64,000 bases of DNA from Arenicola marina (taxonomy: Eukaryota > Annelida > Polychaeta > Arenicolidae), in contig OZ025256.1 in NCBI GenBank assembly GCA_964019135.1, positions 20,033,911-20,097,910 of the forward strand, written 5' to 3'. The notes under the pieces are model-generated. The model made no database searches. It saw only the letters and a program-made list of their open reading frames with translations, and was not told where the DNA came from. Positions 50,391 through 61,640 of this stretch are shown here, in pieces. The translations under genes and the position numbers were made by a program. The number at the start of each line of letters is the position of its first letter. The stretch's first letter is position 1.

Positions 50391-50465
50391 TCCCAGTTCA
50401 CGGACCATTATTTGCCTCAATCCCAGTTCACGGACAATTATTTGCCTCAATCCCAGTTCACGGTA
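50391..50465. repeat. 30 bp tandem repeat, about 2.5 copies
   Basis: TCCCAGTTCACGGACAATTA plus TTTGCCTCAA starts at 50391, 50421 and 50451. Confidence 0.9.
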
Positions 50466-50831
50466 AAATGAAATCCCCATTCCCGAGGAACGCAAATAAC
50501 CCATGCCCCCCCCCCCTCAACACACACACATACATATGCACATCATATGCCATTCTTTATGTAGAAACCACAAAATATGTACGATTATCGTTAATCCAAT
50601 TAATGATCATCTTCAATTGGTTGTTGTACATCACGGAATTGCGAGATTATTACTTCGTCTTCGAGTATTTTCCGATGTAACATGAAGGCATCTGAACCAG
50701 TTGTCTCGGGACATCGACTGGCATCGATCCTTCCCTCCATATTATCCACTCCCAAGAAAACAATTAAATTTATGAGGAAAAAACGACATTCAATTGACGG
50801 TAAAACGCACTCAGATGTATTTCATAAAGTC

Positions 50832-51060
50832 ATGGGCGTGTCCAGGTGGGGGGGGGGCAGGGGGCACGTGCCTCCCCTTATCAGACCCTAAAGTACTTGT
50901 CAAATTCTGTGCCCCCCTCCCCCCCCCCCCGGTCGTTAAAAAAGTAATGGATCCCTTGGTGGCAAGTTTGTTCAGCCTCCCCCCCCCGCCCCACCCCAAC
51001 CCCCGGTCGTCAATTATTTTATTGTGCCCCGCCTTTCAAAGTTTCCTGCACACGCCCCCG
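50832..51060. mobile_element. hAT-like MITE with inverted ends
   Basis: Left end CATGGGCGTGTCCAGG and right end TTTCCTGCACACGCCCCC are inverted versions of the same motif with one or two mismatches. Internal sequence is C/G-rich with CCCCGGTCGT motifs shared with 46256 and 51000. No coding capacity. Confidence 0.55.
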
Positions 51061-51880
51061 AAAGCGGCAAGCCAATGATCATGCGAAGTCTCTTAGCTAC
51101 ATTATGTCCGTATCATGCTGATTGCAACATGAACCTATGGTTACATTTGCCTTCGTAGAAGCTTAGCATATTTGGTAATAGTAAAGTCATCTGACTGTAT
51201 GATACATGTGACTGTTACAGGAGGACAGGACGTGATTGTTAAATGCAAATGCCGCACCATCGACTGAATTGGTTAATGCGTATAACGCCTATATAACGTA
51301 TATATCGCCTAATAGTATACAATGCGGTATTACATCGGGTCGAAGGATCACAACCGTATTTTTGTAGCATGCGAGGTGTCAGTTGATGCATTTGTTCCAA
51401 ATGCATTCCGTCATAACGACGTCAGTTCACTGTGTAGCTTGGCGAGACTCGGACCAAAGACCCGTAATCGTCAAGTTAATTCACCGACATTCAGCTCATT
51501 CTTAACCTAGCATTTCTTCGCCCAGTTGACATGAGCAAAAGTCGAAAGGCCTATAGCTTGCAGTATGTTGAAGCTATAAGCTTTTAGAACGTCCAGGTGC
51601 TCATCGGGATAAGTGCATGCCCAGTCGGACAGTCCCATGCTGCCCACTGCAAATAAATACACATCATATAATGTTCAGACAGCACGGCAATAGAATACTA
51701 AAGTGCACAGAAACCGTGAAAATCGTTTTACAGATGCAGCTTACCAGTAGGTTGATGTTGATGTCGATAATTCGATTTCGATTGTTCGTGAATCCATACA
51801 AGCTTACTGAGGGTATACAACAGGCTGACATCCACATGTGCATGGGCGGGTATAGTGGGTGGGGGGGGGGAGGTGTGCAG
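51061..51880. other. intergenic DNA, no gene seen
   Basis: Unique AT-rich sequence. No splice-bounded exon or domain recognised. Confidence 0.5.
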
Positions 51881-52051
51881 GGGCGGATCTAGGGGCGGCT
51901 GGGGTAGGGGGGTTTCAAGTAAAACTCGGTTTCTTCAAGCACCCCACATCGCAAGGTTTCATAGAGCACCCCTCCCCCGCCGGTCGCCAGTTTTTAGAGA
52001 GCGAGCCCCCCCCCCCCCCACCCCTTGGCAAATTCCTAAATCCGCCTCTGA
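51879..52051. mobile_element. hAT-like MITE with both terminal inverted repeats
   Basis: Left end CAGGGGCGGATCTAGG and right end CCTAAATCCGCCTCTG (reverse complement CAGAGGCGGATTTAGG) enclose about 170 bp of G-rich and C-rich filler. CAG...CTG termini of this kind are typical of hAT elements. The flanking 8 bp do not match well, so a target-site duplication is not demonstrated. Confidence 0.65.
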
Positions 52052-52626
52052 TGTGGGACTTTAGATTATGCACTTCAGTTACAATGGTTTGTAAAACAAG
52101 ATTTTTACAAGATGTTATATTACATTATGGTATGAGACTCTTTAATAAATCCGCTTGACATTTATAACCATGGCAAGGTACGAAGCTGCACATTGAGAAT
52201 TTGGTAGCAGTTTGTAAAATTATTCATAAACATTTGTCTACAATAGTAATAATTTATCAAGTCATGACAACGGATGAACTCTAAAACCCAGCAAACATTC
52301 GTTATTAAGATACACAAACCAATCTAGTTTCTAATTCATCCGCTTGCCAAATAGATTACTGACATCCTTGTCGTCACCGTACGCAACCGGCGGGCCCGTA
52401 CTTGCAGATACAGTCATCGAAAGATGGCGGAATTTCACGGCGGGCGTAAAGTGACCATGGATGACATGATGACATAAAATTACATGATTGAAGAGAAGTA
52501 AATGCGTTTCCATAGTGAGGAGCACAACAGACGACCTAGGCGCTGTTACCCAGAGTACTCTATGTTGTTTGTGTATAATTACTCATGTAAAGTGCTGCAC
52601 TACATTACGGAGTCAACGTAGTGATG
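52052..52626. other. intergenic DNA, no gene seen
   Basis: AT-rich unique sequence. No exon recognised. Confidence 0.5.
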
Positions 52627-52788
52627 ATGACAAGACCGCTCGGGGTGGCCTACGTGACACACTACTTTATGACGTCACACATGTCACGTGGGGTCAGGTA
52701 ATAGAGGACGCGTGAGAATAGGACGAGGTCTACCCTCTCGGGGGGTCCCTCCTAGTCCTCCACTGGGGTGGTGGTCACGCTTTTCTAG
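52627..52788 (-). pseudogene. central exon of a decayed HNMT-like methyltransferase copy
   Basis: Minus-strand reading aligns codon for codon with exon 3 of the intact gene (56224-56407): PPERVDLVLFSRVLYYLTP against PPETVDLVLLAHVLYYATP. Three in-frame stops replace Trp (in EDW), Lys (in IIKK) and Trp (in TWTN). The CTAG acceptor survives but the sequence after it is changed. Paired with the last-exon relic at 47388-47489, it shows a tandem duplicate in the same orientation; exons 1, 2 and 4 of that copy were not found. Confidence 0.88.
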
Positions 52789-53931
52789 CAACAAATAACA
52801 TGGGGTAAAATATATGGATTTATCAATCGAAATAACACTTCCAATAGCTTAGCAATAAGTAAAATAATGTATTCCCTGTCGGAAAAACACGGATTAAGCG
52901 CATCATAATTTCGGCCCAAAGGGCCCCGGATCTGCCCCTGTCATGACACTTTACTTTATGGTTTGCCGCGATTTTCTAGTCGTAATTATTGCTGCAAAGT
53001 GTGTCTGGTGGGCAGCTGCATGAAAGAACTATTATGTTGAGAGGATAGGGGCGGGGGGCAGTTATTCGTACCTTTCTGAAACACTTTGTCATCCCATCGG
53101 CATCACCTTTAACATATGCACTGAATATGCATGCAAGGCCTAATTTATAACAATTAACTATTCGTTGGTATATCTACTTTATGTTTCGCCTGTGAATATA
53201 TATGCATCCGATTTTATCATGCATAATGTAGACAATTGAGTGGTAAAGTGAGAGAGTCATCTTAATAGCAACGCTCAAAGGCTATGCACATGTGGTTTCC
53301 GTCCTATGTTACATTGATACGCAATGGGGAAGTCGAGCCATTCGCATGATAGGCATAACAAGACAGCAGTTAGACTGTAGAGGAAACACGAACAACTGTC
53401 GTATGCGGTGACCCCTTTATTTGTAGCCGTTGATCTCATTTAGAACATTGAATAATGGATCAAACAATATACTTGTTTTATTTATATAAAATATGGTGAT
53501 AGTTTGCTAAATATAATGAAGATAAGAAGCCCATTCCAATAAAATAAGTTCCCCTCCCCAGCCCCATTTGGTCTGTACATGGGTTGGTGGAGGGGGTCCC
53601 CATGAGGTGTCTTTTCGAACGGAGGTTTTCACCAACAGCGCGGACGTTTGAAATTAAAACTTTGCATATACCTAGTCTTCGGAGTGGAGACAGCAAACGG
53701 GCACACAGAACCGGAAAACAACTACATCTATCATATGACAGGTCAAGTCAAGGCAATTCCATTGTCGCGAATTAAAACCAAGTGCGAAAAGAAGGAGTAG
53801 GTGACATAAATCTAACGTGAGAAATACAATATAACAATAAAGGAAAAAAAACAGGGTTGCGTTAGAGCCACCCAAGAACACAAAATATCACTATGGTGCG
53901 AAATATGAATCCATGATGATATTGATGTGAT
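52789..53931. other. spacer between the dead and the intact methyltransferase genes
   Basis: No exon seen, including no clear relic of methyltransferase exons 1 or 2. Mostly AT-rich unique DNA. Confidence 0.5.
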
Positions 53932-56900
53932 TTATTCGTTACTGCGTCCTTTTTTGGCGACGGTAATTGTCATGGGGACCGTTGCCCAACCGTCAGGATG
54001 TTCTGCCTGTAGCTGTTGCCACATCCATTGATTCTGCAACATATAATGTACTATAGTAATGTAATGTAGTATTTCACCGGGCTGGGCGGTTCTCTATGTA
54101 TACCTCAATATAGCGCATGCATCAGGTGGACGTAGCTAAACACAGTCTGCTAGATGAATCAATTTAAACAATGTTCCAATAATTTCCACTGCTACTAATT
54201 TGCATAATTATCCAAAGTTGAGGCCGCATGAAGCCTTAGGAACGGCATCAGACGCTGAGGTTTTACATTATATTTCCTTGCTTATCTGTGATTACAGCCT
54301 ATGAATGAGAAGTCAGCTATTATTAGAGCACACGTGAGAACTCAGCTACATATGAAGCAATTGTGTATCACTGTTAATTACGTTGGCGTCAGATGTCTTG
54401 CGATGCAACATGAAGGAGATAAAATCAGTTGTTTCCGCATGTTGACTGACATTGACCATTTCCTTGATGCTATCAACTGCAAAAAAAGAACTAATTATGT
54501 TAATCTTACGGAAGTAATGAGTAATGAGCCGAAAATAATGTAAATGCATATCTCGTAGCAAAACGTTTTATAGAACTCTATCTATAGACAAATCTACAGA
54601 AATATGATTTTCTAGAACCTTTGTACATAATTCTATAGACCAATTATTTTTTATTTTATCGAGTTTCTATAGTCTCCATCGAGTTTGAATAGTGTTTATA
54701 CCGGCCTTACAACTGACGGCAGGCACAACAACGAGCTCTGGATTTAAGATACGTAGACTACGTTCTCTGCGACAAGCGACAAGCGAGTGGTTTGACAAAT
54801 TCTAGAATATTTTGTGTAAGAAGACACCTGCAAGCGATATATGAAGGGATACCGACGGCACGGCACAATATAAGTTGATATTCGAAGATTCAAATCTTCG
54901 CATTTAAGGAACTTTGGAAGCCTTGCCGGCATATTAACTTTCGCACCGGTTGCCTGCTACAAAGTGAGAGTTTTGGCGTCGGAGCCAATCCTTTGCAATA
55001 ACATTAGCAGCATGAGATGCGAAGGTCTGCCCAACGGCCGTGCCCGTTCAGCCGAGACGGAGCTGATGTTGGACTCACCCAGGGCGACTTTGAACTCGAC
55101 GTGCGCTTTCTTTGGAAACTCTATGGAAATTCTGAAATGTTGGTGGTTTAGGCCACTTTTGTGCACATGAAGGCTAAATCGGGCCAAGGAACCTTCGGGA
55201 CGATGAAGGATGAACGGATGAAACATGCTCCAGATAATGTGCCCGAGCCCGGATTCGAACCCAGGACCTATTGATCTGCTATCGAGTGCGCTAATCACTA
55301 CAATAGGAAGAGGCCTTCGACAGAAATAGCCACGAGATTTTAGTTTTCAATCCCCTTTGGTTGGTTTTCAGTAACCCATTTGTAAAAATTATAACTTGCG
55401 AAAAGCGAACATTTTACTTTTGAATATACATGAAGCGAGTATGGAAATTTAAAGTATCAAATGTGCCAACTTTCCGCGCATCCTAAAGGGTCTTATATAG
55501 GTTTCTCATAATAGTTAAAGAATACAGCCGACAGAAAGGTATTTAGCATCATATCACCCTGTACCATGAACAAGCACCGTTTTATTGAGAATGAGTGTTT
55601 ACCTTGAAAGTCTGAGCCCAAAGCAGTCTGACAGAATACCATTCTTCGTCGGTGAGATCTCCGTGGAGGACCTGAGCCTTGTCAATGACCCTTACCTTGA
55701 AGGATGCTAAACCCAGCAGCTTGAAGAGCCTCGTGGTGGTCTGTGTCTCCAGTGAGGCTCCAATGGAAAAGACCCAAACGGCTCGCTGGGAAGAGAATAA
55801 AACAAAGAAACAGATTTACTTACTAAACGAACTACCTAATATACAGACAGATGTTTTACTTCTGTCGGTAATGGATTGCACATGTTAACTTGCGACATAA
55901 CGTTACTTCTCATGTTGGACTGTACATTTTTGTACGCATATTGTAAATAAAAATATTTCCACAACCCAAAATATTGCTTAAATGAAAAAGCGAGAACGCG
56001 CTTAGCTCCCTTGGGGTCCAAGGTTGAAACTAACGGAATGGTGTTTGGGATATTTTGGCAACAAAGTGAGATTTGGCAGAAACGTTTTAACACACCCATA
56101 GATACCCCATCATTGGCAATCGAAAGAATTCGTATGTTTTCAGTTAAAAATTAAATCCATTCATTAAATACTCACGCAATAACGGAAATGAAATAAAGTC
56201 AAATGATGAGTAAATGATCTTACCAGACCAGCCGTGCGATGTCATGACGATAACTAGACCGCCCGGATTGGTCCACGTGGCACACTTCTTGATGATGTCA
56301 CGCATGTCATTTGGGGTCGCGTAATACAGCACGTGTGCCAGCAGGACGAGGTCGACGGTCTCCGGAGGTCCCTCCCAGTCCTCCACGGGGGCGGCGGTCA
56401 CGTATCCCTGTCATAGAAGAAGAGAGGGCGCCATTTTATTGATCGCAATATTAAAGCACCCTACTTACATGCGCCATCTTAGATATTTTACATTTTAAGA
56501 TCCGGACTAAAGTATCTCAAAATTATGATGCATATATGTTTTATATCTCGTTGAATCTGTAAAACCAAAATTTAAACATAAAACTAGTTTATCGCGCGGA
56601 CGTCGTAGCGAGCCGCTGTCGACATCGCAGAGAATACCGAACAGCGAACAGGCGCGCAGGGATATAAAGCTGGCCACGAACTTCTGCTCCGGTGACCAAA
56701 TTTGTCTCTATCAGGATAGCACACAGGCTTTCAGGATTAAAATTCAAGACAAAATATACTTATTTCACATGGAGAAGAGATTGGCAATATAAAAATTGCA
56801 AAAACAATTGCTCTTACGTTGTAAATGAACGTCGGTGATGGCTGACGACTCACTTTATGCTCTTCTATTGTTGTCTCTCAGTTGCTACTTATTAAATTAG

Positions 56901-59528
56901 GAGAAGCGGTGTTCTTGTTTTACAGGAGACCTTAAATTAAGAGAAACTTAATGGGCTCTTTATCAAATAAGCTTTGGTCCGCATTGACTGATAGGCCATC
57001 GAAATCCAGGACATTCTTAATAACAGAATGGTATAGAATAGCAAACCATGGGCGCCTTTAAACTCGATTAATTCAATTTGGACATTGCGATATTTGCTTC
57101 GCAAACGTTACCTAGGGGAGGATCCAGAAAATCTAGATAGGGGGCCGGATTCAGGGTCGGATCCAGATATGCTGGATAGAGAGGGGGCGGTTTTGGTTTT
57201 CGTATTTTAAATGATATAAGTTTGAGGCCCTGAAAGGGTTTGGCCGGGGCCTGGTCCCCCCCCCCACCCTGCCCCGCCTGGAAACGCCCCTGTTATCATA
57301 CGATAAAACGGACATTTAATCGACATCGTACCTGTATCAATGGGAGTTCTGAGCGCAGTTTTTTCTCCAGTTTGCCGGCAAACACCTTGTCCACTTCACA
57401 TCCATAGTACGTCTTACATCCTGTCAGGATGGACTTCAGTACTGATACGTCAAATTCACCGTCGGCTGCAAAACCGTTGGCTCAGTTCAGTCCGTGCGTG
57501 CACTAAAGCGTTAGTTAGGACAGTAAAGAGTTATTGCACTACGTTTTCGATTGAACGTATCTCCAAACGTAACCCGATGAGCAATTACGTCATCAGAACT
57601 CGGGGTGTCATTGAGTCTTGTACGCCGAACGTTATGATGGATCTCGTAACCTAACACTGATTTACTGGGTAAATCGTGTTCTTTCTAACGTTTAGCCCGT
57701 ACGTATCACAGTCCAAGGAAATCTCCTTCATAGCCTTTATTTTTCTGCGAATGCATGTCTCAGTGTTTGCAGTTATCGGGACACGATATTTCACAGATCC
57801 TTATATATTGCATTGAATGCCCGGGGTGGGGGGGGGGGGTGGTACTTAATACATGGTTGTGGGCGGAGATTCCGCGGTAAGGCCCCCCTTTTTCACGGTC
57901 CAAATCTGCTCGGTAGGGGCGTTTTACGGCAAAAATCAGCTCGCAAGGGGCATTTTTTCGCGGCAACCCGCTCATTTGTGGAATGTAATTTGAACAATTT
58001 TCGGCCGTCTGCCGTGGCTTGTCACCCAGTGCACAATGCCGTAAAACCAGTAACACTAGACCACCAGCGTTGTTTGAAACATACATGTGTGTTTATATCT
58101 GCCACTAAGACTGACTGCACTATAGAAGGAGAGACAATGGACGAGGGTAGGTTGCTTATAAATTCAGCAACTCAATATTCGTATAACAAATTTCCTCACA
58201 AAGAAACATTACCAGTTGGAATTTCTTTTAAAAAAACATGATTATGCATAACAATATATAGGACTTCCTCCTTAGATGGCCCAATAGAAAATACACGTGC
58301 AAGATTTTAGACCCCCCCAGGACTCCAGGACATTCTTAATAACAGAATGTTATAGAATAGCAAACCATGGGCGCCTTGCCACACCCGCCGACCCCGAGCC
58401 ATCCAAATCCGAAATCAATACCAGAAGCTTTCGAAAGTTGGGCACTTTGCAAAAAGAAAGTTACATAAATAGAATTGATGTAATTACTTTCATTTATTCA
58501 GGTGTAACCGTAGTACTATTACATTTAGAAATATAATTGGCCAGGAGAGATCCTGATTATTGGTTCAATGAAAATGTAAAATGTTTACATGGTTTCACAT
58601 TTATTGTTTGTTAAGGAACTTGTTCCATGTGGACAAGTTTGTTCATAATGTAAATGAAAAAGTGGATGGAATAACCATTTTCAGAAGGTGTTTTTCTGGA
58701 AATGGTTATTTCATCATCTGTCTTAATCCATCAGAGAACTAGTCCTGAAGAAACTGTCTCAGCTAATACAGTTTGTGCTTTTGTTTGATTAAAGGTAAGA
58801 TGGCGAAAGAAATAATGTAGATATACATAACACTAAATCATATATTAACATTTTAAAACATAGCTGCTTAAACTCCCTTTTCTAGTTGTATTCTATTTTG
58901 TTTCTATTGCGATCGCCTTTGTAAATTGCGAAGAGCGCCGTCGCTTTACCGGTGTGGACTGAACACCAACTGCAATAACTCATTTGCGCGCCGCTCGAGA
59001 TTGAAAACCGAAACGTAAACGTATCGGCGCTAAGGGATCGGGATGCGTATCAGTGGCGCGGAAACGTAGTGCAATAACTCTCTAATATATGAGATCGGAG
59101 ATAAACGGTGTTATTAGTACATTGTTGCACGAACCATAGTCCATTTTCACCGTTAGAGGTGACAAATAGGATCTTTTGGAACTAGTCGGATAGTGCGAGA
59201 TGGATCAATCCCAGACCTGGTGTAGCAATGGTCCACCGCCAAGTGCCTGTGAGAATGCACACATACCTGGGCCCACGGACACACAGGAGGAAACTCCTTG
59301 GAGACACATGGAGTCTTTTAGGTCTTCAAGGTGTTGTTTGGTCACTATCAGTCTGTTTGACCGCTCTCGATAGTCGTCGAATCCAGGACGATGCCATTCA
59401 AAATCGTTTGCTTGTAATGGCATTGTAACGTTGGCTCCGGCTTTAGCATCTTCTGACAGGTCAAGCTGAGCAGACAACCCAGTAAGTATACAGTCACGAC
59501 ATGTAAAAAAACAAACATACCTGTCCAT
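53932..59528 (-). CDS. histamine N-methyltransferase-like SAM methyltransferase (5 exons)
   Basis: Exons on the minus strand: 59528-59267, 57465-57332, 56407-56224, 55781-55603, 54033-53932. All junctions are GT-AG and phases match, giving about 286 residues; human HNMT has 292. Class I fold: motif I is split across exons 1 and 2 (VSVGPADGEFD, the SAM-binding glycine loop), an acidic strand end follows (YYGCEVDKV), then exon 3 VDLVLLAHVLYY, matching the HNMT strand before its LYYV, and GGLVIVMTSHGW. Exon 4 has TTRLFKLLGLASF and VRLLWAQTFK, aligning with the HNMT C-terminal half. Exon 5 ends HPDGWATVPMTITVAKKG and stop. HNMT proper methylates histamine with SAM in the cytosol; the substrate of this relative cannot be told from sequence. 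The ATG at 59528 is the first in frame but not in a strong context, and a cryptic intron (GTATGT to CTGCTCAG) lies just after it, so the N-terminus is uncertain. Confidence 0.82.
54958..55312 (-). mobile_element. second type of tRNA-derived SINE, about 350 bp, in intron 4 of the methyltransferase gene
   Basis: On the minus strand TAGTGATTAGCGCACTCGAT resembles an A box and GGTTCGAATCC (55261-55251) is a perfect B box. About 250 bp of body follows, in a different family from the SINE at 43574-43826. The 113-codon frame through it has no protein signature. The boundaries are approximate. Confidence 0.7.
57005..57058. repeat. 54 bp direct repeat, copy 1 (right of exon 3, left of exon 2)
   Basis: Starts TCCAGGACATTCTTAATAAC and ends CCATGGGCGCCTT. 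Matches 58324-58377 with a single mismatch. The two copies bracket methyltransferase exon 2. Confidence 0.9.
57107..57292. mobile_element. hAT-like element remnant with nested ends
   Basis: AGGGGAGGATCCAG (57115) and GGGTCGGATCCAG (57152) look like two left ends, and CTGGAAACGCCCCTG (57278-57292) is a right end of the CAGGGGCG type. C-rich filler lies between. Inside intron 2 of the methyltransferase gene. Confidence 0.5.
57790..57850. repeat. G-run and CpG-rich repeat debris in methyltransferase intron 1
   Basis: GCCCGGGGTGGGGGGGGGGG followed by GTGGTACTTAATACATGG. Part of a low-complexity block to about 57960. The 142-codon plus-strand frame here has no gene-like feature. Confidence 0.4.
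58324..58377. repeat. 54 bp direct repeat, copy 2
   Basis: Same orientation as 57005-57058, one mismatch (GTTATAG against GGTATAG). Located in methyltransferase intron 1. Confidence 0.9.
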
Positions 59529-60584
59529 AAGCACCACTCACTCATTATGGCTTTGGACACAAGGCTGGCACCCAACGAGGGCAAGTGGTTGTTACATAAT
59601 TAAAGGTGCGCAATACATGCATGGAAGCCGTATGTTTGCTGTGCAAACAATCCCATACAGTCATTATTACTATAAATGCCGTTGCATTACATGAGTTGTC
59701 ATAACTAGCTAATTAAGGTCCGTCGTAGTGTGTCCATATAATAGCCAAAAAGTCATGTGCAACGGCAAATAAATTTATCGTGCCAATACAACTGTTTATA
59801 GGCTTTCATCTGAATGAATGCATCATATCGACTACTGTACCCTCCTTTTACATCAATGTACCCGATCTCCCGGCAGAGGGCGTTTCGCCTAAGCTATAAT
59901 CCCTCCTGACTCTTGTCAAATTTAACCATCACAATTATCCTTCCTGCGTGAAAATTGAATTGAATCTAATCGAAGATATATTCGCAGTTTGGCATCGAAT
60001 ACACCACTATTAACATTCACTTCGCTACTCTCTGGTACGGTACCGGACGAATTTCTTCGATTTTAATTAATTGGAAGCCATGTTTCTTTCGAACTATGTT
60101 TTCGAGTTTGATCGAGGTCAAAGGCGTGACTCGATGTACGGTATACCTTGCCGTCTGAGGATGCGCTGCTGTCAACCATTCTTCAGTAAGCGAATTCCTG
60201 TAGGGAGCGCTTCTCTCCTGTGTCCCGCACTGAACAGATTATGGACAAGAGCGGGACTGACGGGGCTTATGTAGGTAAAAACGAACAGATGTGGGCGCAT
60301 TCTTTAAAGCTGTATGCTGTCTGTATTTAGGGTGCTTTGCAAAAAAATTTGTATACAAGGTGCGGCGATACTTCTAAAGAGCAATTGGTTTGTATAGAAC
60401 GTATGAAAAATAACCCGCATCTTCTCTCATCGGGAACCTGTTCAAGGTCTGAAATTATGCATCATATTGTACTCATGGCGACATCAACGCATAATCGATA
60501 TGGAGGCGTGGGGAAACGCCCTCAGCCCCGGCTGAGCAGACCGGTTGACCTGCATCGAAACACACTTCTCGCCACACCTGCATA
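59529..60584. other. upstream flank of the methyltransferase gene, no gene seen
   Basis: No TATA box at a convincing distance and no additional 5' exon could be assigned. Sequence is unique and AT-rich. Confidence 0.5.
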
Positions 60585-61267
60585 TTACTGACAAGCCAGC
60601 TCATCCAATGTTGCCCGGACGGCTGTGATAAGCGCAGTAGGAGGTAAGCTCATATCATCCCACTGAGTGCAGTTGTAATCATCACTGATGACGTATGAAG
60701 GCCTGGGGACAATAACAAGCCCACAACATATATATGGATGCCCACACTCACAGGCCCCCACGACAAAAGCGACATTGACACAAATGGCATTTTGGAAAAT
60801 AACGACACGGAACGTCGTGAAAGTCGACATGCCACACTGAGAATTTTGACCAAATCGACACTGGGCAATGGACCCCCCCCCCCCCGCCCCACCCCACCCC
60901 TGTCAGACCCAAACTTAGGATAAATGCGCTTACGTCCTTTTGGTAGCAACTAGGAAATACATATTTTAAACAATTTTAAGCACTCCGCTTTGTACTAGAT
61001 TGATATTCCGATAGTACAATTTGATCCAGAACTAGGTTCAATGACACCGTCTGCTATCGTCCAGTCGCCTATGGATGAAGACCGGAAAACACTGGAGAAA
61101 AAGTAGGGGTGACCACAGTGAGTTACTGGGCAACAAGGTAGATCTAACATTCTTATCACAGATTGCAGGCGATTGCAAATATGTATATACGGTTCCTGGA
61201 TGTGTGGGCAGCTTTAAGTACCTCTTGCCCAGTTTTCCCCAGGGATCCATAACTAGACCCAAAAATC
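60585..61267 (-). CDS. two possible terminal exons of an unidentified gene
   Basis: Candidate exons 61267-61222 and 60702-60585 on the minus strand. The first ends in phase 2 (AAG AG, then GTACTT) and the second starts after TTGTCCCCAG with one base that completes Arg. The joined reading is FLGLVMDPWGKLGKR then PSYVISDDYNCTQWDDMSLP and on to LDELACQ and stop. The phase match and a balanced residue composition suggest real coding sequence, but GTACTT is a weak donor and I do not recognise the protein. Further 5' exons would lie above 61267 and were not found. Confidence 0.3.
60871..60900. repeat. C-rich low-complexity tract
   Basis: ACCCCCCCCCCCCCGCCCCA followed by CCCCACCCCTG. Probably the core of another degraded C-rich element. 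Confidence 0.5.
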
Positions 61268-61307
61268 CTTGAAAAGGGTTACAATCGCCCCGATGGAGTA
61301 TCTGACG

Positions 61308-61640
61308 CTGTGTGTGGTGGGGGAGGGGGGCACGAGGTGGGGGTGGGAGGGGGGCACGAGGTGGGGGAGTGGATGGGAGGTGGGGGGGAGGGGGGTGGAA
61401 ATGGAGAGTCGTTGTCCCTTGTCTCCAGTTTCAAGTGGGATGGGCTAGTGCCTTTTTTCCAGGGGGGAGGGGCGTCCCGGGCCGGGCCCCCCTTTTAGGA
61501 CCGAACTGTATACCATTTAACATATCAAAACCAAAACCGCCCCCCCCCACCCCATATCCAGCATATCTATATCCGCCCCTGAAAGCGCCCCCCCCCTCTC
61601 CTATCCAGATTTTCTGGATCCGCCCCTGTAGGCCTATCCC
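61308..61640. mobile_element. G-rich repeat and hAT-like element ends
   Basis: 61308-61395 is a short tandem of GGGGGGCACGAGGTGGGGG-type units. Two right ends of the hAT-like family follow: ATATCCGCCCCTG at 61568-61580 and CTGGATCCGCCCCTG at 61614-61628. The sequence is probably nested insertions. Confidence 0.5.

Noticed and set aside
54957..55298. 113-codon minus-strand frame
   Set aside because: Lies entirely in a SINE and has no domain.
55250..55312. tRNA gene on the minus strand
   Set aside because: The perfect B box belongs to a SINE with a 250 bp body; the head does not obviously fold into a full cloverleaf.
57813..58241. 142-codon plus-strand frame
   Set aside because: Begins in a G run, lies in a methyltransferase intron, and shows no family signature or splice sites.
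61075..61272. plus-strand exon reading IAGDCKYVYTVPGCVGSFK
   Set aside because: Bounded by ATCACAG and GTACCT, but overlaps the minus-strand candidate exon and has no neighbouring exon or recognised family.
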